Positions 8,500 through 16,540 of a DNA stretch of 27,594 bases are shown one piece after another. The notes under the pieces were generated by a model. That model ran no database searches. It worked only from the letters and a program-made list of their open reading frames with translations, and was not told the origin of the DNA. Every line of letters begins with the position of its first letter. Position 1 is the stretch's first letter. A program made the position numbers and the translations under genes. The stretch spans positions 1 to 27,594 of the forward strand of contig CAZWHY010000044.1 in NCBI GenBank assembly GCA_964633725.1, given 5' to 3'. Origin of the DNA: Berkiella_A sp964633725 (lineage in GTDB: Bacteria > Pseudomonadota > Gammaproteobacteria > Berkiellales > Berkiellaceae).

Positions 8500-9372
8500 A
8501 TGACAGTAGTAGAATCAGTAGAGCCACAATCTATCAAGTGGCTCACGCCTCAAGAGAATAGTGATAAACCTGAAGAAAAGCATAAAAAAGTGCAGCGTAT
8601 TGAGAAAAAATTGCTGCACTGTATGGGTAAAGCGATCCATGATTTTGAGTTAATTAAACCACACGATAAAATCTTGGTTTGTGTATCGGGTGGCAAAGAT
8701 TCTATTACATTATTGCTGTTGCTCAAAAAACTCCAAGCCAGAAGCAACGTGCCGTTCGATTTTTTGTGTTTTACCTTAGATCAATCTCAACCAGGCTGGG
8801 ATGATACACGATTTCGGGCGTTTTTAGAGTCCCACCAAATGCCGTATGATATTGTAAGAAAAGATACGTACTCTGTGGTAAAAGAGAAAATAGGTGACTC
8901 AGGCACTTATTGTGGTTTATGTTCTAGATTAAGGCGTGGCAATATTTATCATTATGCGCGTACCCATGGTTTCAACAAAGTCGCATTAGGACATCATCGA
9001 GATGATTTAATCGAGTCGCTGATGATGGGGATATTCTACAATGGGGAAGTGCGCTCCATGCCGCCAAAATTACTAACAGATGATAAATCCCTTACGGTGA
9101 TTAGACCATTGGTTTATGTGCAAGAAAAAGACATTAAAGCCTATTCTGAGCTAAAACAGTTCCCAATTATTCCCTGTAACCTATGTGGCTCGCAAACAAA
9201 CTTAGCACGCAATAAAATGAAAAAACTATTAGCAGAATTAGCAAAAGAAAACCCTAAAATACCTAGCAACATGTTAAGCGCGATACAAAATATTCGTAGC
9301 ACACAGTTAATGGATAGATCATTGTGTGATTTTAATCAATTAGAAGACAATCAAGTAATTAGTCAAAATTAG
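8500..9372 (+). CDS. ttcA: tRNA 2-thiocytidine(32) synthetase TtcA
   Basis: TtcA uses ATP and an iron-sulfur cluster to thiolate cytidine 32 of certain tRNAs in the cytoplasm. Numbering from ATG 8500 (290 aa): the PP-loop ATP-binding motif SGGKDS is at 63-68; CGLC (Cys138, Cys141) is one cysteine pair and CNLC (Cys226, Cys229) the second, together supplying cluster and sulfur-relay cysteines; ALGHHRDD near 163-170 is the family's conserved His/Asp segment. ATG 8500 is preferred over ATG 8467 because TAAGG precedes it by 5 bases and TtcA homology starts late. The gene follows AsmA by 72 bases and precedes the methyltransferase by 20, so it is probably co-transcribed with the latter. Confidence 0.95.
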   Translation: MTVVESVEPQSIKWLTPQENSDKPEEKHKKVQRIEKKLLHCMGKAIHDFELIKPHDKILVCVSGGKDSITLLLLLKKLQARSNVPFDFLCFTLDQSQPGWDDTRFRAFLESHQMPYDIVRKDTYSVVKEKIGDSGTYCGLCSRLRRGNIYHYARTHGFNKVALGHHRDDLIESLMMGIFYNGEVRSMPPKLLTDDKSLTVIRPLVYVQEKDIKAYSELKQFPIIPCNLCGSQTNLARNKMKKLLAELAKENPKIPSNMLSAIQNIRSTQLMDRSLCDFNQLEDNQVISQN

Positions 9373-9392
9373 AAGCATAAGGATACGGCAGG

Positions 9393-11048
9393 ATGAGCAA
9401 CGAGCAATCTAATAGCAAGTATATACAAGAGCCAGTTCGGTTGTCAGAATCCAAGCTTTGGGATATTCAAAAACAATATTTTGATACCATGGGGATTAAT
9501 GCATGGGAAGAAGATGTTCCATTTTATATTACCAATAATACTTTTATTGGCTATCAGTATGCTTATTTAATTCATCAGTTCATGCGGGATTGGCAAATTC
9601 AAAAAGGCCCTAATCAAACTGTTTATATCATGGAGCTTGGGTGTGGGACCGGAAAATTCAGTTTCTATTTTTTAAGAGCCTTAACCCAACTATTAATCGA
9701 TCAACCTTTGGATGTGTCTTTTTGTTACATTATTTCTGATGTGACAGACAAAAACACAAAGTTTTGCGAAGAAAATTTGAGCTTTAAAACTTATATAGAG
9801 CAAGGCATTGTTGATTTTTCCGTATTTGATGCCGGTAGCGATACAGACTTTCATCTCAAGTTAGCCAATAAGCCATTTTCAGAGTGCCAGGGCAGCCCGT
9901 TGATTGTGATTAGCAATTATATTTTTGATTGCTTACCTCATGATTTGTTGCATATTCAAGATGGCAAAATACACGAATTAAAATACGGACTTAAAAGCCG
10001 CTACAAAAATTTTGATATGGAGACGGTAAAATATCTAAATGAATTACAGTTTAATACAGAAATGGAAGCGATTGATATAGCCTCTTACTACGAGGACGAT
10101 CCATTGTTGGTCGATATTTTAAACCAATATTTAGAGCGATTAGGTGATGATGAATCCATTATGCCTGTGCCTTTAGCGGCATTTGCTTTTTTAAGAAATA
10201 TGAAAACTTTGACCAATGATAATATGTTTTTAATCATTGGTGACAAAGGGGTTTCCAGCTTAGAAAATATCAGTCAATTGGGCACTGCCTACAGAATGAC
10301 ATTTGAAGGTTGTCATACGCTATTGGGTAATTTATTTATCATTGGAGATTATGTCAAAGCACTGGGTGGTGATTGTGTTCTGTCTCAAAAAAGTACGGTC
10401 TTCCAGGTAGGGCTTTACAGCTTAGGTAACAGCTTTCACAACTTACCGAACACAAAATTTGTTTACTCTCAACAAGTAGACTGCATAGGCCCACAAGAGT
10501 TTGCTTCATTTTATAATCTGGTGATACAAAATGCTTATCGGTTCAGTGCCTCATCTATTAATACTTTTCTTAAATTTAGTCGCTGGGATCCAGATGCCTA
10601 TGCGATTATTCATGACAGGCTAGTCGAAATAGCACCGACTTTAGCGCCGCACGAGGTAATAGAATTCAGAACTGATTTGAAAAAAATAGAGGACAATATT
10701 TATCGTTTAGGGCTAGGTTTTGATGCTGCGAATCTCTTAGGGCTATTTTATCGATCGCAAAATAATCCTGATAAAGCAATAGAGTTATTTCAATTAGCCA
10801 TGGAAATCTACGATAATTATGGGCCACCGCATAATAATATCGCGATGATTTATGAAGAGCAAAAAGATAAAGAGAATGCCATACTGCATTATGGCAAAGC
10901 CTATGAGTATGATAAAAAGAATCTTTTTGCCAAACGTCAAATGGATTTATTACAAGGTAGAAAATATGCCATCTTTGTACAGCCGTTCTTACGCATGTTA
11001 GGTGTCATTGCGGTGATTGGTGCTTTTGTATATGTAATGGCAAACTAA
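9393..11048 (+). CDS. MidA-like SAM methyltransferase with TPR and C-terminal membrane anchor
   Basis: A 551-aa protein of three parts. Residues about 25-300 form a class I SAM-dependent methyltransferase: motif I is ELGCGTGKF (81-89), and ISNYIFDCLPHDLL near 175-188 resembles the MidA/DUF185 signature of the type N-E-F-x-D-A-L-P. Residues about 445-515 hold TPR helices (ALGLFYRS-like, then AIELFQLAMEIY and AILHYGKAYEYD). Residues about 530-548 are a single hydrophobic span at the extreme C-terminus, so the enzyme is probably held at the inner membrane facing the cytoplasm. MidA proteins methylate protein arginine in mitochondria; the substrate of this bacterial fusion is unknown. The start has AAGG upstream and lies 20 bases after ttcA. 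A strong terminator follows at once. Confidence 0.8.
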   Translation: MSNEQSNSKYIQEPVRLSESKLWDIQKQYFDTMGINAWEEDVPFYITNNTFIGYQYAYLIHQFMRDWQIQKGPNQTVYIMELGCGTGKFSFYFLRALTQLLIDQPLDVSFCYIISDVTDKNTKFCEENLSFKTYIEQGIVDFSVFDAGSDTDFHLKLANKPFSECQGSPLIVISNYIFDCLPHDLLHIQDGKIHELKYGLKSRYKNFDMETVKYLNELQFNTEMEAIDIASYYEDDPLLVDILNQYLERLGDDESIMPVPLAAFAFLRNMKTLTNDNMFLIIGDKGVSSLENISQLGTAYRMTFEGCHTLLGNLFIIGDYVKALGGDCVLSQKSTVFQVGLYSLGNSFHNLPNTKFVYSQQVDCIGPQEFASFYNLVIQNAYRFSASSINTFLKFSRWDPDAYAIIHDRLVEIAPTLAPHEVIEFRTDLKKIEDNIYRLGLGFDAANLLGLFYRSQNNPDKAIELFQLAMEIYDNYGPPHNNIAMIYEEQKDKENAILHYGKAYEYDKKNLFAKRQMDLLQGRKYAIFVQPFLRMLGVIAVIGAFVYVMAN

Positions 11049-11072
11049 AAAAGGCGCAAAAGCGCCTTTTTC
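11047..11072. terminator. Intrinsic terminator after methyltransferase gene
   Basis: Stem AAAAAGGCGC / GCGCCTTTTT with an AAAA loop, overlapping the stop codon of the gene ending at 11048. The symmetric A and T runs let it also serve the convergent gene that ends at 11090. Confidence 0.93.
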
Positions 11073-11089
11073 TTAGAATAAGTTTAAAT

Positions 11090-11578
11090 TTAAGCTCTTC
11101 TATGTGCCATTGGGTGAGACCCTACGTGGCGCTGTGTGCTACCTGCACCGTGGTTGGTTGATAATGGTGTTTGAATATGGCGGGTAGGGTGACTGCCAAC
11201 GTGGCGAGATTGAGCATGAGTTGCTTGACGTGACGGGTAGTATCCTGGAGTGTGTGATACCGCAGGAGCTGCAACGTGTACTCTGCCTCTAGCATGACTA
11301 TGATGGGCATGGCTGCTAGTAAATAGTGGTGCTCTATGACCATGACCAACGTGAATAATTCTTCTATGGGGCAACAAAGTCGCTAAACTAAAGAACATTC
11401 CAACCAAAGCGCTTGTTACTGCCGCATTTGCAACAGCTGCTGCGCCGAAGCCAAATGCACCCAAAGGCAAGCCAAACCCAAATGTACAGGCACCTGCAAT
11501 AATACCTATTGTTAATGCTATTTTTGCTCTTTCTGCAAATGGCATGGCTTCTCTTGGTTCCACTCTCATTCTAGGCAT
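11090..11578 (-). CDS. Small membrane protein with His-rich tail
   Basis: Not assignable to a known family. 162 aa: a short Arg/Glu-containing N-terminus, then a Gly/Ala-rich hydrophobic region (about residues 18-66) long enough for two membrane spans (IALTIGIIAGACTFGFG, then AVTSALVGMFFSLATLL), then a hydrophilic tail of about 95 residues rich in His, Arg, Ser and Thr, with the element RHVGSHP occurring twice. The start at 11578 has GGGGAG 8 bases upstream, so it is well supported. The His-rich tail could bind Ni, Zn or Cu, or be a low-complexity surface region; both ideas are inference. It stands alone between a terminator and a repeat-rich region. Confidence 0.75.
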   Translation of the reverse strand: MPRMRVEPREAMPFAERAKIALTIGIIAGACTFGFGLPLGAFGFGAAAVANAAVTSALVGMFFSLATLLPHRRIIHVGHGHRAPLFTSSHAHHSHARGRVHVAAPAVSHTPGYYPSRQATHAQSRHVGSHPTRHIQTPLSTNHGAGSTQRHVGSHPMAHRRA

Positions 11579-11787
11579 TTTATAACTCCCCTGATGTTTT
11601 ATTTAAGTTAAATATACTAATTCTGCTGAGAAACAAGTTATCAAGCCAGGAGAGGAATAACAATAAAAATGCACAGTTAGCCGATAAACGGTAGAGGTTG
11701 AGCGATGATACGCACTAGTTGGCCGACAGACTGTATTTTTTCTAAGCCAGTTCAAATTTGAAAATAGCCTTGCGCGCATAGGCCATT

Positions 11788-11811
11788 GCCCACTTTGGAA
11801 TCAAAGGGGGC
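11788..11811. repeat. REP-like hairpin, copy 2
   Basis: Identical to 3567-3590, same orientation: a palindrome with 10-base arms (two mismatched positions) around GAAT. Here it is intergenic, whereas copy 1 lies in coding sequence. Confidence 0.8.
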
Positions 11812-11856
11812 GTGCTGGATTATTCGCTAAGCCCGAAAGGCGATGGGGGTATCTAT

Positions 11857-11918
11857 ATTTAAAGATGGCTTGCTTAATGAGATGATAAAACGGTAAGTTA
11901 TTTCATGCCCGTTCCTAA
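11857..11918 (-). repeat. Solo arm of the MITE-like element
   Basis: The reverse complement of 3329-3390 with 59 of 62 bases identical. The second arm seen in the complete element is missing here, so this is a partial or recombined copy. It lies 38 bases from the IS66 left end. Confidence 0.85.
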
Positions 11919-12038
11919 TGATGTAAAAATGCTTTATCTAGTACATAAGAATTTATGTGAGGTTCCGGTGAGCCTGCGTGATCACCATTAGCACTCTTGT
12001 TATTCTGTTTTTATTATTAATTGATAAAGGCAGACAGC

Positions 12039-12455
12039 ATGATAGACACGATAAATCAGACACTTTCTCTGAACCAAGTAAATCAACAGTTCAATCAGTT
12101 TCGCTCTGAACGAAAAAAGCAAACCAAATTCCCTGATAACCTCTGGCAACAAGCTATTACTTTATTAGAGCATCATTCTATGACTGAAGTCTCTCGTGCT
12201 TTGAGGGTCAGCGCCCTGCAGATTAAAGCTCAAATGAATAAAATCCGATCTAATAACGATGTCCAAACGGATTTTGTTGAGATAAAGCGACCTGTTGAGA
12301 AAAGCGAGCCTCACAATGTTGGCGCCCAAGCTGACGAACCCCTTAAAACTAAGGTCGAAATCAAACGCCCTGACGGTGCTTACCTTATCATAAACCAACT
12401 TCCAGAGGCAGCCTTATCAAAGCTGTTAACACACTTTATGGGCGGGTTAGCGTGA
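12039..12455 (+). CDS. tnpA: IS66 TnpA-like accessory protein
   Basis: The first accessory protein of IS66 elements, required with TnpB for transposition of the three-gene forms; its biochemical role is poorly defined. It has 138 aa from ATG 12039, chosen over TTG 12021 because AAAGG lies 8 bases before it. Residues about 38-60 (WQQAITLLEHHSMTEVSRAL) look like the helix-turn-helix common to this family. The C-terminal half is Lys/Glu/Pro-rich and less conserved. It overlaps tnpB by 4 bases (GTGATG junction), which fits coupled translation. Confidence 0.85.
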   Translation: MIDTINQTLSLNQVNQQFNQFRSERKKQTKFPDNLWQQAITLLEHHSMTEVSRALRVSALQIKAQMNKIRSNNDVQTDFVEIKRPVEKSEPHNVGAQADEPLKTKVEIKRPDGAYLIINQLPEAALSKLLTHFMGGLA

Positions 12456-12868
12456 TGTTGCAAATTACCCCCCAACATAAATTGTTATTAGCTGTTCAGC
12501 CTGCTGATTTTAGAAAAGGCATTGATGGTTTGGCTCACATTTGTAAAAATAAATTATCCAGTGACCCATTTTCTGGCACTATCTTTGCTTTTACCAACAA
12601 GCGTCGAAGTGCAGTTAAACTGTTGGTTTTTGATGGCAATGGCTTCTGGCTCTGCATGAAAAGATTTTCTAAAGGTGTACTATCTTGGTGGCCAAGAGCT
12701 GAAGCTGAAACCTGGGAGCTAAATGCCAGTCAAATTCAGGTGCTTTTGATGCAAGGCGACCCAAGGCTGATGATGACGCCAGATGAGTGGAGGACGCTGC
12801 CTTCAAACGCTTTAAGTAAAGGTATAGATTTTAATGTTGGGCATCAAGCTGCCACAGCATCAACCTGA
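12452..12868 (+). CDS. tnpB: IS66 TnpB (Orf2) accessory protein
   Basis: A typical IS66 TnpB of 138 aa with the conserved blocks DFRKGIDGLAHI (about 20-31), FAFTNKRRSAVKLLVFDGNG (about 47-66) and FWLCMKRFSKG (67-77). Family members accompany TnpC in transposition; no catalytic residues are known. The 3' end overlaps the 3' end of the oppositely oriented tnpC by 25 bases, so the two transcripts would be complementary there. Confidence 0.93.
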   Translation: MMLQITPQHKLLLAVQPADFRKGIDGLAHICKNKLSSDPFSGTIFAFTNKRRSAVKLLVFDGNGFWLCMKRFSKGVLSWWPRAEAETWELNASQIQVLLMQGDPRLMMTPDEWRTLPSNALSKGIDFNVGHQAATAST

Positions 12869-14439
12869 TCAATTTGGATTTTGTAATTCCAGGGCAAGAA
12901 TTTTTCAGGCTCTTTAAAAAGTTGGCTTTTATTTTGTTGTAATGCTGTTAAGTATTCAACTGGGTTTTCATCTGCACCAATGCAGGTCTGAATAAGGGAT
13001 AGCAACATATTACCCACAAATGCGCCATGTTCAGTGGCATAGAGCATGGCGTTCTTTCTGATTCTAATCGGTATTTTTAACGCCGCTTCTAGTATATTGT
13101 TATCCAGTGGCGCACCAGGTATTTTTAGAAACTGGGTTAGTTCAGGCCAATGCTTTAGAAAATACCCTATGGCACTTCCTAATGCACTATTGGGTTCAAC
13201 CAACCCATCGTTGATTTGTTGGTTCAGCCAAGTATGTAACTTTGACATAATGGGCTCACTATTTTCCTGGTGATAGCTTAGCCGTTCATCAAAACTCATG
13301 CCTTTCTCTTTTGTCTTGGCGTCAAAACTATAGACTTTGGCAAGCTGGTCTATAACATGTGCGCACTCTTTGTCGAAGTATGGCTCTACTTCCACAAACT
13401 TGCGCCTGGCGTGGCTCAGGCAATTTATCAAAATGACCTTTAGTTTTTTGGGGATATTTCGGCTTAAGGCATCACACATATATTGGATGGGTTCCATTGA
13501 TGGGCAGCGGTTCAATAAGATGTGTTTGATATTTTCGCCGGCATGTTTTCTGCCGCTGTAAAATAGATAAATTTTATGCTGCCCCACATAAGATAAAACG
13601 CCTGTTGTAAACATGCCTTTTCTTTGTTTGCGGTCGGTCATCTTTTTGTTTTCTAAGATACAAGATAGAATTTTTACAGAAGTATCATCGGCATGAGCAA
13701 GACGGCCTTGAGCAGCGAGTTTTTCTAGGTAATAAAATATGGGATAAATTGAATCTGCCACTTCTTCTACCAATTTCCATTGGGTGCTATCAGGCAAAGG
13801 TATGCCTAAGGTTCTTTGATATGCTTCCAGTCTATAAAAAGGCAAACCCATATAGTATTTAAGCATGCACAATTGAGATTTAAAATTATAATCATACTTG
13901 TCATTAGAAATATCTGAAGGCAAAGATGCTGTGAATAACATGCCACACAACCCACAACGCAATTTTTTTTGTACATACTTCGTTGCTTTGGCGAAACCCT
14001 GTCCAGTAATTTTAACAATATTACCTGGAGAGACTGGCCATAATCGACCACCGCAAAGCTCTGGGCATTCTTGCCCAGCTTTATATTCTGTGTGTTCCAC
14101 ATTGACCGTTTCAATGTCTGTGTAATCATCTGCGCTCAAACGACCCTTGTTTTTAGAGGTGACGCGCTTTCTCTCAGGCTCTACAGGCTTGGCTGGGTCT
14201 TTTGGTTTTTTTGAGGGTTTTCTTTCTGATGTGCCCAAAAAAGCATGTCGCAGCTTATGGATGGAAATATTTTTTTCAACAATGCGTGTTTGTAACCAGC
14301 AGTTAAATTCAATCAGCTCTACAAGAATATCGCTATCATCTTCGGTAAGCTGATTACTTTTTATACGAGAGATCAGTTCTATCTTCTCAGCCTGGGTCAG
14401 CTCTATACATTTTGGGGTTGCGGTCACAAAAAATTCCAT
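12844..14439 (-). CDS. tnpC: IS66 transposase TnpC
   Basis: The DDE transposase of the element, 531 aa. The N-terminal part has a charged linker and a Lys/Pro-rich region (about 72-95). Two cysteine pairs (Cys125/Cys129 and Cys162/Cys165) form the zinc-finger-like domain. Probable catalytic residues are Asp251 in HADDTSVKIL, Asp323 in MCDALSRN followed by the CLSHARRKF motif, and Glu451 in LDNNILEAALK. In the usual NNxxER motif the Arg is Ala here, so it is a divergent member. The C-terminus has FLPWNYKIQ, as in many TnpC. It is encoded opposite to tnpA/tnpB, with its start 94 bases from the right end, so its promoter probably lies in the right terminus. Confidence 0.92.
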   Translation of the reverse strand: MEFFVTATPKCIELTQAEKIELISRIKSNQLTEDDSDILVELIEFNCWLQTRIVEKNISIHKLRHAFLGTSERKPSKKPKDPAKPVEPERKRVTSKNKGRLSADDYTDIETVNVEHTEYKAGQECPELCGGRLWPVSPGNIVKITGQGFAKATKYVQKKLRCGLCGMLFTASLPSDISNDKYDYNFKSQLCMLKYYMGLPFYRLEAYQRTLGIPLPDSTQWKLVEEVADSIYPIFYYLEKLAAQGRLAHADDTSVKILSCILENKKMTDRKQRKGMFTTGVLSYVGQHKIYLFYSGRKHAGENIKHILLNRCPSMEPIQYMCDALSRNIPKKLKVILINCLSHARRKFVEVEPYFDKECAHVIDQLAKVYSFDAKTKEKGMSFDERLSYHQENSEPIMSKLHTWLNQQINDGLVEPNSALGSAIGYFLKHWPELTQFLKIPGAPLDNNILEAALKIPIRIRKNAMLYATEHGAFVGNMLLSLIQTCIGADENPVEYLTALQQNKSQLFKEPEKFLPWNYKIQIDQVDAVAA

Positions 14440-14533
14440 TTGCTACTTCATGGCGAGCCATTCTACCAGAAAAGCGTGTATTAGCAAGGGTATGTTTGAT
14501 GTCTAGCATCAAATTTATTTACTAGAACCTCAC

Positions 14534-14814
14534 ACTTATGTAGAGGAGGCCAATAATATTGAGTCACAACAAAATCCCGTGGATTTTGGTGTGTAAAAGT
14601 CAAAAATAGATAAAACAAAAATCAGATAGTGGTTAATATAGCTGAATAGTTATAATTTATCCTTCGACTTCATGAGGCCTTAGCAGATTGCTTCCATTTA
14701 AACGGCTTGCCCATACCTTTCGTCGTATGCTCATGTGCTTTCTATATGTTGTGTGATAATTATTTGTTATGATTCTGGTTATTTTTAATACACTCTAACA
14801 CACAGGATGACGTA
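14534..14814. other. Gene-free leader before ankyrin gene
   Basis: With the IS right end, this makes 375 bases without a gene. It holds a small hairpin (CAAAATCC-CGT-GGATTTTG, 14570-14588) without a T-run. The region just before 14815 is AT-rich and has AGGA about 10 bases before the ATG. No other feature was found. Confidence 0.5.
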
Positions 14815-15540
14815 ATGTACTTTCAAGCCCCCAACAACAATCAACCCAACCAAAAGGAATTTTCAGCAGAGCTATTTCTTCACGCAGCATTTAATTGTAA
14901 GCAAAACAAGCTTAAGCGTCAGCTTGATTTGCCCAATGCTAATATCAATGTGGCCGACAGTCGTGGCGAAACAGCGCTTCATTCCGTTCTAGATACTGGG
15001 CATACGGATATCGAATTGGTGAGATTTCTGTTAGACCATGGCGCTGATATCCATGCGGTCAACAGTGATGGTGATACGCCGCTTCATATTGCTGTATCAT
15101 TTGATCACAAGGACGAGGTGTCCTTACTGTTAAATAAAGGCGCTGATATCAATTTCCGCAACTTTGATGGTCGAACACCCTTACATATGATTGGACAATT
15201 TAATTCACCCACAACGGGTGCTCTGCTGTTACAGAAAGGCGTAAATATCGATGCGGTCGATAATGAGGGTAACACAGTGCTTCATCTTGCCGTAGTTGAG
15301 GCTGAATTAATTATGTTTGATGGTCTAGAAGGTTTTGACACCGCAGCCCGAACGGCGCACTTGCTGCTTGAGCAGGGAGCTGATACTACAGTAGTCAATC
15401 ATGAAGGGAAAACGGCGTTTGATTTGGCGAAAACCGATGAACTCAAAGAGCTTCTTGAGTTAAGGCTCATGGAGCAGGGTTTTGATAAGGTTAAAATGAT
15501 AGATGGAAGTGATTTATCTTCCTCCAGATTAAAACCTTAA
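14815..15540 (+). CDS. Ankyrin-repeat protein
   Basis: 241 aa with about five ankyrin repeats at residues 45-78, 79-111, 112-144, 145-190 (widened by an insertion of about 13 residues) and 191-225, each with the G-TPLH or G-TALH core and a GAD/GVN end. Ankyrin repeats bind proteins. There is no enzymatic domain, signal peptide or membrane span. The start ATG has AGGA upstream. It lies between an IS66 and remnants of two other transposases, a position common for acquired effectors. In Legionella and Coxiella many such proteins are injected into host cells; secretion of this one is inference. The C-terminus (IDGSDLSSSRLKP) is hydrophilic but lacks an obvious E-block secretion signal. Confidence 0.9.
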   Translation: MYFQAPNNNQPNQKEFSAELFLHAAFNCKQNKLKRQLDLPNANINVADSRGETALHSVLDTGHTDIELVRFLLDHGADIHAVNSDGDTPLHIAVSFDHKDEVSLLLNKGADINFRNFDGRTPLHMIGQFNSPTTGALLLQKGVNIDAVDNEGNTVLHLAVVEAELIMFDGLEGFDTAARTAHLLLEQGADTTVVNHEGKTAFDLAKTDELKELLELRLMEQGFDKVKMIDGSDLSSSRLKP

Positions 15541-15614
15541 GCTGTAATTCACTTTGATTTATTGATGCCCTATCATTGAGTAGGGCTCTCTAGGAAGCTA
15601 CCCTATGCACACTT

Positions 15615-15842
15615 TTAATCCAAACTATTACTAAAACTCCATCCTTCATGCATAGTTTGAAATCGTTCTAATCCGATTCTCATTGTAATTGGGCCAGGCG
15701 GACTTTCGGAATCATAACCTTTCCATCCACCAAGCCTTGCTATTATCCATGCAGCCCAACCCATGGAGGTTTTGGTATAACGATTTTTCAACTTGTCAGT
15801 TTTCCCTTCTAATTTTAAGCATGCTATAACCATAAAGATAAG
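15615..15842 (-). pseudogene. C-terminal fragment of an IS4-type (Tn5-like) transposase
   Basis: A frame of about 72 codons contains AAWIIARLGGWKGYDSESP followed by PPGPITMRIGLERF and MHEGWSF, which is the dimerisation-domain end of Tn5/IS4-type transposases (LGG...G....PPGP....GL.R). The catalytic part is missing. The fragment starts abruptly at about 15842, next to an oppositely oriented IS66 fragment, so the two were probably joined by insertion and deletion. Not functional. Confidence 0.8.
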
Positions 15843-15852
15843 CTCAGACTCT

Positions 15853-15939
15853 AAAAAAAAGCTCTCTCGTTGGATGCCTTGGAATTATGCGTTGCAGCTC
15901 GCAGAGCATGAAAAACACAAGCCAGATAAGGCTGCATAA
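15853..15939 (+). pseudogene. C-terminal fragment of an IS66 TnpC
   Basis: Reading on the plus strand, the last codons give RWMPWNYALQLAEHEKHKPD before TAA at 15937-15939, matching the typical TnpC tail (compare FLPWNYKIQ in the intact copy). It differs in sequence from that copy, so it comes from another IS66 element. Everything upstream is lost, replaced by the IS4-type fragment. Confidence 0.72.
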
Positions 15940-15940
15940 G

Positions 15941-15978
15941 GTGAGTTTCTAGTAAATAATTTTTTACTGGGACCTCAC
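15941..15978. repeat. Palindrome of two abutted IS66-type ends
   Basis: GTGAGTTTCTAGTAAATAA is followed directly by TTTTTTACTGGGACCTCAC: 19-base inverted arms with no spacer and few mismatches. The left arm matches the right terminus of the intact IS66 (GTGAGGTTCTAGTAAAT) with one mismatch; the right arm is a second IS66-like tip. It begins one base after the TnpC fragment stop. Confidence 0.75.
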
Positions 15979-16144
15979 GAATTTATAATAAGAATGATCA
16001 AACAACACATTCTACCTAATGTTTGAAACTTTGTCCGTTTGTCTGAAATTTACAGCCAATTATCATAATTGAATGCGAAACCAATATGTTTTTGTGTTAC
16101 TTTCTTCTGACTTCTTTACCTGGCTGTGATTTCTGGAGAATAAT

Positions 16145-16540
16145 ATGATCGGCTTTATTAACGTACTCAAAGACAATAGTACTCAAACTCTTATAGATGC
16201 TCAGTTATATTTATATGGCCAAAATATCACGATTGCAAATTTAGTCTCTACTCAAGTTGGGGCTGTCTTATCTTGCCAGTTAGGTGGTTTTTTAAATGTG
16301 CCTAATGAAGCGGATATCTTGTCTATACCGAGTATGGTGAGTTTTAGTGCAAGCACTGGCATTTATTACTTAGCGGGGGGAGGTTTGCCGGGAACGATTG
16401 CTAGCTGCCTTGTTGCTCCAGTCGTAAAGCCAATAGTGAATAAAGCTAAGGAGTATATAACACAAAGCTTTGCTGAGTATCATGATGCATTAATAGACGA
16501 ACTGGGCGACAGTGGCGTTATGCCGCCTAGAATTTTGTAA
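16145..16540 (+). CDS. Hypothetical protein, 131 aa
   Basis: No family recognised. The start ATG has GGAG about 8 bases upstream. The protein contains hydrophobic, Gly-rich stretches at about 36-52 (STQVGAVLSCQLGGFL) and 73-100 (IYYLAGGGLPGTIASCLVAP), which could be membrane-associated, and a charged helical tail (KAKEYITQSFAEYHDALID). It lies in an island of transposon fragments. Homology to the phosphopantetheinyl transferase gene begins right at its stop codon, so its 3' boundary coincides with a rearrangement point and the original C-terminus may have been cut. Function unknown. Confidence 0.6.
   Translation: MIGFINVLKDNSTQTLIDAQLYLYGQNITIANLVSTQVGAVLSCQLGGFLNVPNEADILSIPSMVSFSASTGIYYLAGGGLPGTIASCLVAPVVKPIVNKAKEYITQSFAEYHDALIDELGDSGVMPPRIL

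Larger units (their letters stand above)
11579..11956. other. Gene-free stretch carrying two repeat copies
   Basis: About 380 bases between the His-rich protein start and the IS66 left end. It contains the REP-like hairpin (11788-11811), a GC-rich unit around 11815-11850 (AAGCCCGAAAGGCG) and the reverse copy of a MITE-like arm (11857-11918). I see no convincing reading frame or RNA gene. Confidence 0.6.
11957..14533. mobile_element. IS66-family insertion sequence with inverted tnpC
   Basis: About 2577 bp, normal for IS66. The left end starts GTGAGGTTCCGGTGAGC; the right end read inward is GTGAGGTTCTAGTAAAT, so 13 of 17 terminal bases match. The left tip resembles the IS66 consensus of the form GTAAGC..CCGGTGA. 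It encodes tnpA and tnpB on the plus strand and tnpC on the minus strand, whereas canonical IS66 has all three in one direction. The 8-base target duplication expected for IS66 is not visible (GAATTTAT before, ACTTATGT after), which suggests recombination, a hybrid of two elements or an old insertion. All three frames appear intact. Confidence 0.88.

Noticed and set aside
11949..14541. An 8-base target duplication around the IS66
   Set aside because: The flanks GAATTTAT and ACTTATGT differ, and shifting the ends by one base does not help.
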